From: Paludibacteraceae bacterium
Lineage (GTDB): Bacteria > Bacteroidota > Bacteroidia > Bacteroidales > Paludibacteraceae
Assembly (NCBI GenBank): GCA_017450605.1
Contig: JAFSTG010000100.1
Location: 1-45,209 of the forward strand
Length of the DNA stretch: 45,209 nt
Direction: 5' to 3'
The notes under the pieces are model-generated. The model was given only the letters and a program-made list of their open reading frames with translations. It was not told the DNA's origin and ran no database searches. The position numbers were made by a program, and so were the translations under genes. This document shows positions 7,792 through 15,807 of this stretch, piece after piece (the stretch's first letter is position 1; the number at the start of each line of letters is the position of its first letter).

Positions 7792-10700
7792 ATGAAAGAG
7801 ATTACAATAGGTAGGAATCAGAATTGCACTATCATGCTTGAAGATGAGCACGTTAGTCGAAGACATTGTCGTTGTTTTGAAGACAATGGCGAGTACTTTA
7901 TTGAAGACACCAAATCTCTCAATGGAGTAAAGGTTGACGAGGAATATATTGCAGTTAATATTCCAACACCTTTTACAGCAGAAAGCAAAATAAAAATCGG
8001 TAACAAAATTTTCACAGGCAAGGAGATTATAGATATTATTAAACAGCCCAAAGAATCGACCATTGACAAGTGCAATAAGATAGAAAAACAGTATTTGGGC
8101 ATCATCGAAAGGTACAATAACAATCTCAACCTAATTAAAAATTCTCTTAAAACAGACTATCTACCCTATAGTATTTCATTTAATTCGAAAGTAGATGAGA
8201 TATCCTTCTATATCGAAGAATACTCAACAAAGATGCACGAGGCGATAACTATGCTCAAACTTATCTCCCAATCGTCACGCTCAGATTCAATAACTTTTCG
8301 TGAAGATATGGATAAGTTAGCACAGTTATGCCTACAAGCAGGTGCAGAGAAGAAAACATGTTCCGAAATAAAAGAAAGAGTTTTCGATGAGTTCCACCTA
8401 TTACAACAAAACATTCGACAAGAAGTTGTTTCTGCCTTTGGGCACTTTTCTGACTATTATGATAAAAAGGTTGCTCCTGATTACGAAACATGTAAGCCCC
8501 AATCTCAACTATGGGATTCAATAAATAATACACACTCTACAGCCTTTCCGTATGTGCTATATGGCTACCAAGACTTATCGTTACCAATCTTTGAAGATAA
8601 TGTGCAGTTACGTTATTGGCAATTTTTGCCGTTTGTAAGTAAGAATAATCTCATAATACGTTACCGACAAAACACTTCGAAGAAAGCAGATGACATTGTG
8701 AACAACTTAGCGGGAAGATTACTTGCGTCAAGTCGGAGCCAAAATGTAGAAATATACATGTTCGACATAAAGAACCTTAATGGCACAAGTAATTATCTGA
8801 AGATGCTCAATCGAGATATCTATACCATTGGGGTACGTACTGAAGAGGTAAGAGCACATTTGTCGTTTTTAGATAGAGATGTTGAAAATACTGTGCAAAA
8901 CTTGTTACAAGGACCATATTCATCCATACATGAAATCAATGCTAAAAACGACAAGCAATGGCCAATACGTGTAGTAGTGTTTAGAGACTTTCCCTACGGC
9001 ATAACGCAAGATGTTGTTTATCTTTTAAATAGAATTTTAATAAATGGAATACGAGCCGGTGTTCAATTTATCTTTATGCTTAATACCGACTTAATTGAAA
9101 GTAACGAAGATTGTTCAAAAATTGAAAGATTATTACATCTAAACGACCCGTCATTTCTGCAAGCCACAGAGATAGATCTAACTAAGCCAACAGCCTATTT
9201 AAAAACGACTCAGAATTATGTTACACTTTCGGATAATATCCTATACAAAATAATAGAGAAGGTTAAAAACAGCATGATAGTTAAAGAGGACGAGATACTT
9301 CTCCTTACCGACTATATGTTACCAAGAGAGCAATGGTGGAATAGAAATAGTTCTAATAGTGCTGATATCCCATTCGGATTAGGCAGAAACAAAAAAATCA
9401 AAGAGATAAACTTCACCCAAGAAAGCGGACAAAACGCAGCGGTTGTAATTGGTATTCCAGGTTCCGGCAAATCGGTATTTTTGCACTCTCTAATTGCTAA
9501 TGCTGCCATCAACTACTCTCCTCGTGAACTTCAACTATACTTGTTAGATTTTTCGGGTGTTGAATTCGATGTTTATGCTCGCCACCACCTCCCGCATGCC
9601 CGTATCATAGCACCTGAAGCCGAACGAGAGTTTGGACTGAGCGTATTGGAAGAAGTATATCAAGAAGGTAATCGTAGAATGGTTAAATGCCGCGAGAACA
9701 ATGTAAATAACATTGTCGGATTACGGCAAAAAACAGAGGAAGAAGTCCCTCGTCTATTGGTAATAATCGATGAATTCCAGAAGATATTTGAAATAAACGA
9801 TTACATAAGCAAACGTGCCGAAAAGATTATTGAAGTGATAATAAGAGAATATAGAAAATTCGGTATAAATCTTATTCTTGCTTCACAAGAACTACCCGGA
9901 GGACTCAAATATAATCTTATTGCTAACAGAGTAGTTTTCAAAAGTACACCGAAGGATTTCGCCACATTATTGCCCAAATGTAATGATTCCAAACTTTGGA
10001 CAGGTGATTGTATCTACAATAATGCTTCAGGAGCGGACGATGCAAATCAACGTACGCGTTCATTCTATATCAACGCTTTTGGTGATTTAGAAAAATTATT
10101 AGACGATGTTCTTGAATTTGCCGACGAACATCAATCTCTTACATCATCAGTATCAACAAGAGTATTTAGAGCAAAGGAAGTTCCTTACATTAAGATGCAA
10201 GAGTCATTTATTGAAAATCATCCGGTTATCATTAGCCCGGACAACAATCCGTCAAAGGTAAAGATATATATAGGAGAAAATATTGCAATTCAACAGACAG
10301 ACGTTGCCTTATCTCTTACTAAGGGTACAAACCAAAACATACTTATTATCGGAGGTTCAGAATTCTTGGATATACCTCAAAATCTAACTATATGTATGTC
10401 GTTTACACAAGCACTTGCATATAATACGGAATCGTATTTTGTATCTTTCTATGACTTCCTACCCAAAGATTCTGTCTCTAAACTCGCATTTGAACAAATA
10501 TACCCGGTTGTTGATTATTCTGCTAAAGTATCTGAAATATGTCGCACTGAAAGCGAAGTATTGGAGAGCCTCAACAATTGGAAGGAATTTATCGAAGAGC
10601 GCCGAACAAGTGGTGAAGATTTTCCCAATATATTTCTCTATTTCCTTGCCTTTGAAAAAGGAAATATGTTTAATCGCACAAGCTCTATTAAATTTTCAGA

Positions 10701-10998
10701 ATGTTCAAAACTATTACAATACATTCTTGAAAATGGTCCACTGGTCGGAGTATTTACAATTTTACAGGTTGACAACTACGATTCATTCACTCGCCAAATA
10801 GAAAACATGAATCCGTTCAATCACCGTATATTGTTCCAGATGTCGGCAACACACTCAAATAGAGTTATATCCGACGAATCGGCAAGTCGGCTTAGTCCTG
10901 AAAGCAATGATGCTCTCAAGCATAGGGCAATATATTACAATAAAAATAACAATACAATAACAAAATTCAAACCTTATATGTTATGGCAGAAGCAATAA
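7792..10998 (+). CDS. FHA-FtsK/SpoIIIE-type ATPase (EssC/EccC-like)
   Basis: The start is ATG 7792, where the FHA domain begins at once (M-K-E-I-T-I-G-R), giving 1068 residues. The frame is open for 29 codons upstream, but they overlap the previous gene. Residues 1-80 form an FHA domain. Residues about 280-500 form a degenerate FtsK-like module without a P-loop. Residues about 530-760 form an intact module with Walker A G-I-P-G-S-G-K-S at 554-561, Walker B ending in D660-E661 and a sensor-like S-Q-E. Residues about 845-1068 form a third module with a ruined P-loop (I-I-G-G-S-E). FHA followed by several FtsK modules is the layout of EssC of Firmicutes type VII secretion, but no membrane helix is visible here. 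The small FHA membrane protein could supply the anchor. The gene overlaps the next by 16 bp. Confidence 0.88.
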   Translation: MKEITIGRNQNCTIMLEDEHVSRRHCRCFEDNGEYFIEDTKSLNGVKVDEEYIAVNIPTPFTAESKIKIGNKIFTGKEIIDIIKQPKESTIDKCNKIEKQYLGIIERYNNNLNLIKNSLKTDYLPYSISFNSKVDEISFYIEEYSTKMHEAITMLKLISQSSRSDSITFREDMDKLAQLCLQAGAEKKTCSEIKERVFDEFHLLQQNIRQEVVSAFGHFSDYYDKKVAPDYETCKPQSQLWDSINNTHSTAFPYVLYGYQDLSLPIFEDNVQLRYWQFLPFVSKNNLIIRYRQNTSKKADDIVNNLAGRLLASSRSQNVEIYMFDIKNLNGTSNYLKMLNRDIYTIGVRTEEVRAHLSFLDRDVENTVQNLLQGPYSSIHEINAKNDKQWPIRVVVFRDFPYGITQDVVYLLNRILINGIRAGVQFIFMLNTDLIESNEDCSKIERLLHLNDPSFLQATEIDLTKPTAYLKTTQNYVTLSDNILYKIIEKVKNSMIVKEDEILLLTDYMLPREQWWNRNSSNSADIPFGLGRNKKIKEINFTQESGQNAAVVIGIPGSGKSVFLHSLIANAAINYSPRELQLYLLDFSGVEFDVYARHHLPHARIIAPEAEREFGLSVLEEVYQEGNRRMVKCRENNVNNIVGLRQKTEEEVPRLLVIIDEFQKIFEINDYISKRAEKIIEVIIREYRKFGINLILASQELPGGLKYNLIANRVVFKSTPKDFATLLPKCNDSKLWTGDCIYNNASGADDANQRTRSFYINAFGDLEKLLDDVLEFADEHQSLTSSVSTRVFRAKEVPYIKMQESFIENHPVIISPDNNPSKVKIYIGENIAIQQTDVALSLTKGTNQNILIIGGSEFLDIPQNLTICMSFTQALAYNTESYFVSFYDFLPKDSVSKLAFEQIYPVVDYSAKVSEICRTESEVLESLNNWKEFIEERRTSGEDFPNIFLYFLAFEKGNMFNRTSSIKFSECSKLLQYILENGPLVGVFTILQVDNYDSFTRQIENMNPFNHRILFQMSATHSNRVISDESASRLSPESNDALKHRAIYYNKNNNTITKFKPYMLWQKQ

Positions 10999-11276
10999 AC
11001 GACTTAGATGAGTTCATCAAATATAGAAAAACTCTTGAAACTGTTGTAGAGAATTTAGAGAAAAACCTTCGCAAGACAGAAGAGGCTATCGAAACTGTAA
11101 AAAACGAGGGGTGGGACGATCCAAAATTCAAGGAATTTGACAAAAAATTCGCAGAAGACAAGGATGAGTTACTCGAATTCTGCAAGGCAGTTAAGCGACT
11201 CAATGACGAAGACATGGAAGAACTTCAAAAAATATTGGAGGAATATTTTGGCGTACCTATGGGCAGACCATCATGA
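10983..11276 (+). CDS. WXG100-like small helical protein (WxD variant), copy 1
   Basis: The protein has 97 residues, the classical WXG100 size. It is predicted as two helices, about 5-40 and 47-90, joined by a turn holding E-G-W44-D-D46. In WXG100/ESX substrates the turn Trp lies near residue 43 and is followed by x-G; here D replaces the glycine. The turn continues as P-K-F-K-E-F, so the motif reads W-x-D-x-K-x-x-E-F, as in the proteins at 12022 and 12518. There is no signal peptide. The gene starts inside the ATPase gene (16-bp overlap) and ends with a 4-bp overlap with the next, implying coupled translation with the ATPase. It is a likely secreted substrate or chaperone. Confidence 0.8.
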   Translation: MAEAINDLDEFIKYRKTLETVVENLEKNLRKTEEAIETVKNEGWDDPKFKEFDKKFAEDKDELLEFCKAVKRLNDEDMEELQKILEEYFGVPMGRPS

Positions 11277-12013
11277 GCGACAATAAAATACATATTCTAA
11301 ACGATAATTCGTTAGTTGACCTTAATAATACACTGGAATATACGGCCGACTCATTGCTTAAAATAGAAGAAGCAGTTGATAAGTATATGACAGGTGTAAT
11401 CGACACACTCAATCAACAAATGGAGATTCTTCGTAAACGTCTTGCACAAGCACAAGAAAAATTGGCAGCAGCCGAAGCAGACTTAAGTTCGTGTGAGGCA
11501 TCTCAGACGTGGGACGAAGAAGATGAATGTTGGCATCCCTCATGCGACGCAGAAGCGGCTGCAGTAAGTGCAGCTGAGGAAGAAGTAAGAGAATGTCAGC
11601 AGAACGTAGATAAAGGGGAAGAAATATTAAGCAGGTGCCAAACTGAATACGATACTTATCACGAGCCGGTGTCTTTTCTTTATCCTCCGGGAGGACACTA
11701 TTTAATTGACTATGCTGCCCATAATTTTACTGATGCAGCCACACAAACAATGCGCCAACTCATCGAAGCGGTCGGCAGATATAGGCAGTTCCATTTTAAT
11801 GGTAGTTCCGGGCAAGAGACTGCAAACACCGATAACAACCAACCTAATGCACAAGAAGATGAGCAGAAACGAAAAAACGCACTTGAAGAAATTAAGGGCA
11901 ATCAGAGTTATGTTAACCCTGATGCCAATCGCGTGATGGTATGTCCCAAATGCGGGCGACCATTATCAATGTGTTCTTGCTCAGCGAATAGAGATATGGT
12001 AATTATCAAATAA
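11273..12013 (+). CDS. Coiled-coil hairpin protein with C-terminal zinc-ribbon-like motif
   Basis: The 246-residue protein has no signal peptide. Two long helices (about 25-82 and 95-135, rich in A, E and Q) are separated by a loop containing W-D-E-E-D-E-C-W-H-P-S-C. That arrangement suggests a helical hairpin with a metal-binding or disulfide tip. A Tyr/His/Phe-rich segment and a Gln/Asn-rich linker follow. The tail carries C-P-K-C-x6-C-x-C, a compact zinc-ribbon-like motif. The family is not recognised. It lies between two WxD proteins and overlaps the first by 4 bp. It may be a longer LXG-like substrate, an adaptor or a chaperone of the predicted secretion system; the sequence alone does not decide. 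Confidence 0.75.
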   Translation: MSDNKIHILNDNSLVDLNNTLEYTADSLLKIEEAVDKYMTGVIDTLNQQMEILRKRLAQAQEKLAAAEADLSSCEASQTWDEEDECWHPSCDAEAAAVSAAEEEVRECQQNVDKGEEILSRCQTEYDTYHEPVSFLYPPGGHYLIDYAAHNFTDAATQTMRQLIEAVGRYRQFHFNGSSGQETANTDNNQPNAQEDEQKRKNALEEIKGNQSYVNPDANRVMVCPKCGRPLSMCSCSANRDMVIIK

Positions 12014-12021
12014 AACGTATT

Positions 12022-12504
12022 ATGCATAATATACCGGATTTTGCACTTCAACTAACAGAAGTCAGAAATCAGTTGCAAGTTCAAACTGATATCACTGCCC
12101 AAAATTGGCAGGATAGAAAAAAGACCGAGTTCTACGAAACATTTGTAGAGCTAATGTTTGAATATATCGACAATTATATAAATGGTGGCAAGCAAATGCG
12201 GGGCATGGGAGTAAACGACCTTATGGAGTTGTTTGCAAGTTCTATGGATGAAATGGAAAAACTAACCGGTGTGCCTGCCGATGTGCAGTTTGAGTTGGCT
12301 GCACTTGGCATGCACGACGGTAATGTAAACGACGCATACGGCAATCAAATAGCAGTGGAAGACGATCCGCACGTAATTAACAGAGGAGGAGTTGTTCACG
12401 ACTCACAAGGCAATAGAGACTATTGGGACTCGTGGCGTAACGGACCACGGCCGGGCGAAATGAAACCCAAAGAAATAAACGACTTATTAGAAAATAAACA
12501 ATAA
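12022..12504 (+). CDS. WXG100-like helical protein (WxD variant), copy 2
   Basis: The 160-residue protein has a first helix at about 6-27 and a turn N-W29-Q-D31-R-K-K-T-E-F. A second helix (about 35-75) follows. A C-terminal half of about 75 residues is rich in Asp, Asn and Gly and contains W-D-S-W-R-N-G-P-R-P-G. The turn fits the W-x-D-x-K-x-x-E-F pattern of the neighbouring copies. The extra C-terminal part is not seen in plain WXG100 proteins and could be a recognition tail. It starts 8 bp after the zinc-ribbon protein and ends 13 bp before copy 3. No enzyme motif was seen. Confidence 0.75.
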   Translation: MHNIPDFALQLTEVRNQLQVQTDITAQNWQDRKKTEFYETFVELMFEYIDNYINGGKQMRGMGVNDLMELFASSMDEMEKLTGVPADVQFELAALGMHDGNVNDAYGNQIAVEDDPHVINRGGVVHDSQGNRDYWDSWRNGPRPGEMKPKEINDLLENKQ

Positions 12505-12517
12505 AACAGATTATATT

Positions 12518-13081
12518 ATGAGTGATAGTAATATGCATGTTCGCTCTGAGAGTTTAAAAAATCTTCAGGACGATTTAATTTCCCTTTCGGGCAACCTAAC
12601 TGAAATATATAATGCTATGAATGCTGACTTATCTCACATGGCGCAATATTGGGAAGATGATAAGTTTGATGAGTTCAAACAGGTACATAATCCACAAATA
12701 GAAGGAGTTGAACAAAAATCGAAAGATTATAAAGCATGGGCAAACGGACCACTTGAGGAAGAATATCAAGTAGTATTAAAATACGAAGGAAAAACATTTG
12801 GCTCAAGTGGCGGCAGCGGTGTATCCGGCGCAGGTACATCAACAAAAACAGGTGCAGCAACCGAAAGTAGTGGACAACAACAGGAAACAAAGAAAAATAA
12901 ATTCCGAGCTGCAATTGATGCAATTGATAAGATGAATCAAAAAATGGCAGGAGCATCCGATAACAAGCCTATTCCTCCTAAACCTGATTCAGGATTCGAA
13001 ACACCCGAGAATTACCGCAAGCAGCAACAACTAACTCCACAACAAATAGCTGATATTCAGAGGATGCGTGGTGGGAGATAA
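12518..13081 (+). CDS. WXG100-like helical protein (WxD variant), copy 3, with disordered tail
   Basis: The 187-residue protein has an N-terminal helical pair (about 10-42 and 50-85) around the turn Y-W45-E-D47-D-K-F-D-E-F. The Trp position matches WXG100 proteins almost exactly, but Asp replaces Gly. From about residue 92 the chain is Gly/Ser/Thr-rich, then basic, then Pro/Gln-rich, ending P-Q-Q-I-A-D-I-Q-R-M-R-G-G-R. Many ESX-type substrates likewise pair a helical hairpin with a disordered carboxyl tail. This is the last gene of the operon and is followed by a strong hairpin. Confidence 0.8.
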   Translation: MSDSNMHVRSESLKNLQDDLISLSGNLTEIYNAMNADLSHMAQYWEDDKFDEFKQVHNPQIEGVEQKSKDYKAWANGPLEEEYQVVLKYEGKTFGSSGGSGVSGAGTSTKTGAATESSGQQQETKKNKFRAAIDAIDKMNQKMAGASDNKPIPPKPDSGFETPENYRKQQQLTPQQIADIQRMRGGR

Positions 13082-13149
13082 GATGCGACTACGACTATGT
13101 GATGCAACTTAATCCTATTTTAGGCTGAGAAAAGTAAACATGCCCCAAA

Positions 13150-13191
13150 AACAGCAAGCGAGGCACCTACAAGGGTGTCTCGCTTGCTGTT
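13150..13191. terminator. Bidirectional intrinsic terminator
   Basis: There are 19-base arms at 13150-13168 and 13173-13191 (AACAGCAAGCGAG / CTCGCTTGCTGTT core) with two imperfect pairs and a 4-base loop. A-rich sequence lies on the left and T-rich sequence on the right. It lies between the convergent + strand operon and secG, so it can stop transcription from both sides. Confidence 0.9.
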
Positions 13192-13225
13192 TTATGTGTA
13201 GTTTGTGGCAACAAACTCTGCAAGA

Positions 13226-13564
13226 TTACTCTGCCTCTTCTTCTGAGAAGTCGGCAGCCGACTGACTCTGCTGCATCTCGTCGATAGTATTCTGCATTTC
13301 GGTTTCAATAGCCGATGCCTCACGAACCTTAACATCGCTAACACCCTTGCCAAAACCAACATGAAGGATGCACAGCAGTGCCATAAAACCTACCAACGAC
13401 CAAGTGGCCTTCTCAAGAAAATCGGTGGTCTTAGGTGCACCAAGTACCGTGTTACCACTTGAAAAACCTTGTGCCAAACCTCCACCCTTAGAGTTCTGAA
13501 TGAGCACAAGAAGAATCAGCAAAATAGCTGAAAGGATAATTAGAATGATAAAAACTGTTTGCAT
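13226..13564 (-). CDS. secG: Preprotein translocase subunit SecG
   Basis: The 112-residue protein has two membrane helices, about 3-22 and 53-72. Between them is the SecG signature L-V-L-I-Q-N-S-K-G-G-G-L and G-x-x-x-x-x-S-G-N-T-V-L-G. The acidic, Gln-rich tail is typical of Bacteroidota homologues. SecG joins SecYE and eases SecA-driven protein export. It has its own probable promoter at 13599-13630 and lies 129 bp downstream of the LptE-like gene. Confidence 0.96.
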   Translation of the reverse strand: MQTVFIILIILSAILLILLVLIQNSKGGGLAQGFSSGNTVLGAPKTTDFLEKATWSLVGFMALLCILHVGFGKGVSDVKVREASAIETEMQNTIDEMQQSQSAADFSEEEAE

Positions 13565-13598
13565 ATTCTTGTTTTTTTATTTATTTCAAAACGGACTG

Positions 13599-13630
13599 CA
13601 AAGTAAACACTTTTTTTTTAATTATGCAAA
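13599..13630 (-). promoter_or_regulatory. Probable secG promoter
   Basis: Read on the minus strand, a -7 box TTACTTTG (one base off TAnnTTTG, 13599-13606) and a -33 box TTTG (13627-13630) are separated by 20 bp. They lie about 35 bp before the secG start. Confidence 0.55.
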
Positions 13631-13693
13631 TAATGCGCAAAAAATCAAAGGGCACACACCAAAAATTTAGCGGAGCGAACCATGTGCACAGCC

Positions 13694-14194
13694 TTACCAA
13701 CGTGCTACGGTGTCGTTATATATGTTCTCGGCTATCTCTTTTATCATTGTTGCACAAAGCTCGTCTTGCACATCGGTGAGCAGAGCCGACGAGTCGAAGA
13801 GTTGGAATGCCGTATAAGTACGCTCGAACGATTCGTCGGGTTCGACGTTGTTGGTAAAACGGACTCTGACAACCATCGTCAGCTTTGTCTCAGCCGAATA
13901 CGAATCGGCAGAAATAGCCATAGGGGTGAGGTTATAGTCGGTTATCTCGCCTTCAAGCTCGAGGTCGCCGTCTTTACGATTTACCGTCAGACTGGTCTGA
14001 CGCTGAAAAATATCGCGCACACCCTCGGAAAAATCGGTAGCCAACGTAGGATTGACCAATGCCGCATTGTTAGGAAAGTCGGCAATGGCTACCGACTTAA
14101 TCTTGGAATAGTCGATACTCGCGCCGTTAAAACTCATGCTGATAGCGCACGACGATAGCACAAACACGGATATGGCAAGTAAGAATGGCTTCAT
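13694..14194 (-). CDS. lptE: LptE-like lipoprotein
   Basis: The 166-residue protein has a lipoprotein signal ending L-S-S-C near residue 16. Its body matches the Bacteroidota LptE family: S-F-N-G-A-S-I-D-Y-S-K-I-K-S-V-A-I at the start, and the later F-E-R-T-Y-T-A-F and Q-D-E-L-C segments. LptE plugs LptD in the outer membrane for lipopolysaccharide insertion. It starts one base after the sigma-54 activator stop codon and is surely co-transcribed with it. The family assignment rests on recognised sequence style, not on structure. Confidence 0.88.
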   Translation of the reverse strand: MKPFLLAISVFVLSSCAISMSFNGASIDYSKIKSVAIADFPNNAALVNPTLATDFSEGVRDIFQRQTSLTVNRKDGDLELEGEITDYNLTPMAISADSYSAETKLTMVVRVRFTNNVEPDESFERTYTAFQLFDSSALLTDVQDELCATMIKEIAENIYNDTVARW

Positions 14195-14195
14195 G

Positions 14196-15482
14196 TTATT
14201 GCAGGTCGAACTCTTTGATTTTACGATATAATGTGCGCTCGGATATTTGCAACTCGGCAGCGGCTGCCTTACGGTTGTAGTTATGCTTCTGTAGAGCCTT
14301 GGCTATTGTCTCACGCTCTATGTCACGCATTGTCGAAGGCGACGACTCATGCTGCTTCTCCTCAGCATTATTTTCTCCTGCATCGATATGCTGTGCCATT
14401 CTGCCCTCTTGTTCAGCTTGCAAGAACTCGTCTTCCACCTCTTCGGCTGTCTGATATTCGTCGTTGTCGAACTGGTGAGCAGAAGCTATCAGCGATGAGT
14501 TACCGCTTTTGCCTATGGTATGAACATCAGAGCCTAACGACTGACGAGCCAACGTATCGACTTGCGAGCGCAGTTCGTTCATGTCTTTTTTCAGTTCGAT
14601 GAGCATCTTATAGTAGAACAGTTCGCGCTCCGACATTATCTGTTCGTCTTGTCCTGTTTGACGAAGGATTGCAGGAGCACGACCCATTTCATGATGCGGA
14701 AGATATGGAGCAAGCACCTCGGCTGATATCTCACGCTGAGTCTCGACAACAGAAATCTGTTCGGCTATATTCTTCAGTTGACGAATATTCCCCGACCAAT
14801 AATAATTTTGCAATAGTGTTGTCGCCTCGGGCGTCAGTCTAACCACCGGCATACGATATTTCTCGGCACAGTCGGCAGCAAACTTACGGAACAACAACGG
14901 TATATCAGCTTTACGTTCGCGCAATGCAGGTATTTTTATCTCAATGGTATTGAGACGATAGTAGAGATCTTCGCGAAAACGACCTGCACTGATGGCTTCC
15001 TGGAAGTTGATATTCGTAGCAGCCACAACGCGCACATTCGTCTTTTGCACCTTCGACGAGCCAACCTTGATAAACTCGCCGGTTTCGAGCACACGCAGAA
15101 GACGGACCTGCGTAGGCAGAGGCAGTTCGCCCACTTCGTCGAGAAACAGAGTACCACCATCGGCTATCTCGAAATATCCTTTGCGGTCCGCCTTTGCGTC
15201 GGTGAATGCACCCTTCTCGTGTCCGAACAGCTCCGAGTCGATAGTGCCTTCCGGTATAGCACCGCAGTTGATAGCAAAATACGGTCCGTGCTTACGCGAA
15301 CTGTAGTTGTGGATAATCTGCGGGAAATACTCCTTACCCACACCGCTCTCGCCTATAATAAGCACGGTGAGGTCGGTTGGAGCCACTTGCACGGCAATCT
15401 CGATATCGCGATTTAGTTGCGGCGAGTTGCCAATGATACCCATGCGCTGTTTGATGCGTTGTATTTCGGTGTTATCGGTCAT
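14196..15482 (-). CDS. Sigma-54-dependent transcriptional activator without receiver domain
   Basis: The 428-residue protein carries an AAA+ domain from about residue 14 to 245. It has Walker A G-E-S-G-V-G-K-E, the sigma-54 contact loop G-A-F-T-D-A and Walker B G-T-L-F-L-D-E-V. A variable linker and a C-terminal Fis-type helix-turn-helix (N-R-K-A-A-A-A-E-L-Q-I-S-E-R-T-L-Y-R-K-I) follow. No receiver, GAF or PAS domain precedes the ATPase, so activity is not set by direct phosphorylation. The Walker A ends in K-E rather than K-T/S, which is common in this family. Its place between DUF3467 and LptE genes suggests an envelope-related regulon; that is inference. Confidence 0.93.
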   Translation of the reverse strand: MTDNTEIQRIKQRMGIIGNSPQLNRDIEIAVQVAPTDLTVLIIGESGVGKEYFPQIIHNYSSRKHGPYFAINCGAIPEGTIDSELFGHEKGAFTDAKADRKGYFEIADGGTLFLDEVGELPLPTQVRLLRVLETGEFIKVGSSKVQKTNVRVVAATNINFQEAISAGRFREDLYYRLNTIEIKIPALRERKADIPLLFRKFAADCAEKYRMPVVRLTPEATTLLQNYYWSGNIRQLKNIAEQISVVETQREISAEVLAPYLPHHEMGRAPAILRQTGQDEQIMSERELFYYKMLIELKKDMNELRSQVDTLARQSLGSDVHTIGKSGNSSLIASAHQFDNDEYQTAEEVEDEFLQAEQEGRMAQHIDAGENNAEEKQHESSPSTMRDIERETIAKALQKHNYNRKAAAAELQISERTLYRKIKEFDLQ

Positions 15483-15492
15483 ATCGGGTTAA

Positions 15493-15795
15493 TCACGCCT
15501 CACCGCCGCCAAACGACATAGGCAAGGTGCCGGGAACTGAGTTGTTGTTGATTTTTATCTTTCCGAAATGTTGCTCGAACTTACCAACGTTCTCTTGCAA
15601 TGCAAGAAGCAACTTCTTAGTATTCTCGGGCGACAGAATGACGCGCGATTTAACATTTGCCTGCTTTGCGCCGGGCATCATACATACAAAGTCGATAATG
15701 AATTCCGACGACGAATGGGCTATGATGGCAAGGTTAGAGTAAGTGCCATCTGCCACCTCGGGTGAGAGATTGATTTGAATTTTATTTTCTTCCAT
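15493..15795 (-). CDS. DUF3467 family protein
   Basis: The 100-residue protein has an N-terminal N-K-I-Q-I-N-L, then G-x-Y-S-N-L-A-x-I-x-H-S-x-x-E-F-I-x-D-F and R-V-I-L-S-P-E-x-x-K-x-L-L-x-A-L, the full DUF3467 pattern. The function is unknown. The family is widespread in Bacteroidota and often lies near transcription or envelope genes. It starts 12 bp after the glycosyltransferase and ends 10 bp before the sigma-54 activator, within one operon. Confidence 0.9.
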   Translation of the reverse strand: MEENKIQINLSPEVADGTYSNLAIIAHSSSEFIIDFVCMMPGAKQANVKSRVILSPENTKKLLLALQENVGKFEQHFGKIKINNNSVPGTLPMSFGGGEA

Positions 15796-15807
15796 AGTTA
15801 ATTATGA

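Noticed and set aside
648-13081. Reading the first operon as a type VI secretion locus because of its kinase, phosphatase and FHA genes
   Set aside because: No TssB, TssC, Hcp, VgrG, ClpV or TssK-like gene is present; the ATPase is FtsK-type and the small proteins are WXG100-like.
13682-14158. 158-codon + strand frame over the lptE gene
   Set aside because: The minus-strand LptE-like lipoprotein explains the region, with a clear lipobox and operon spacing.
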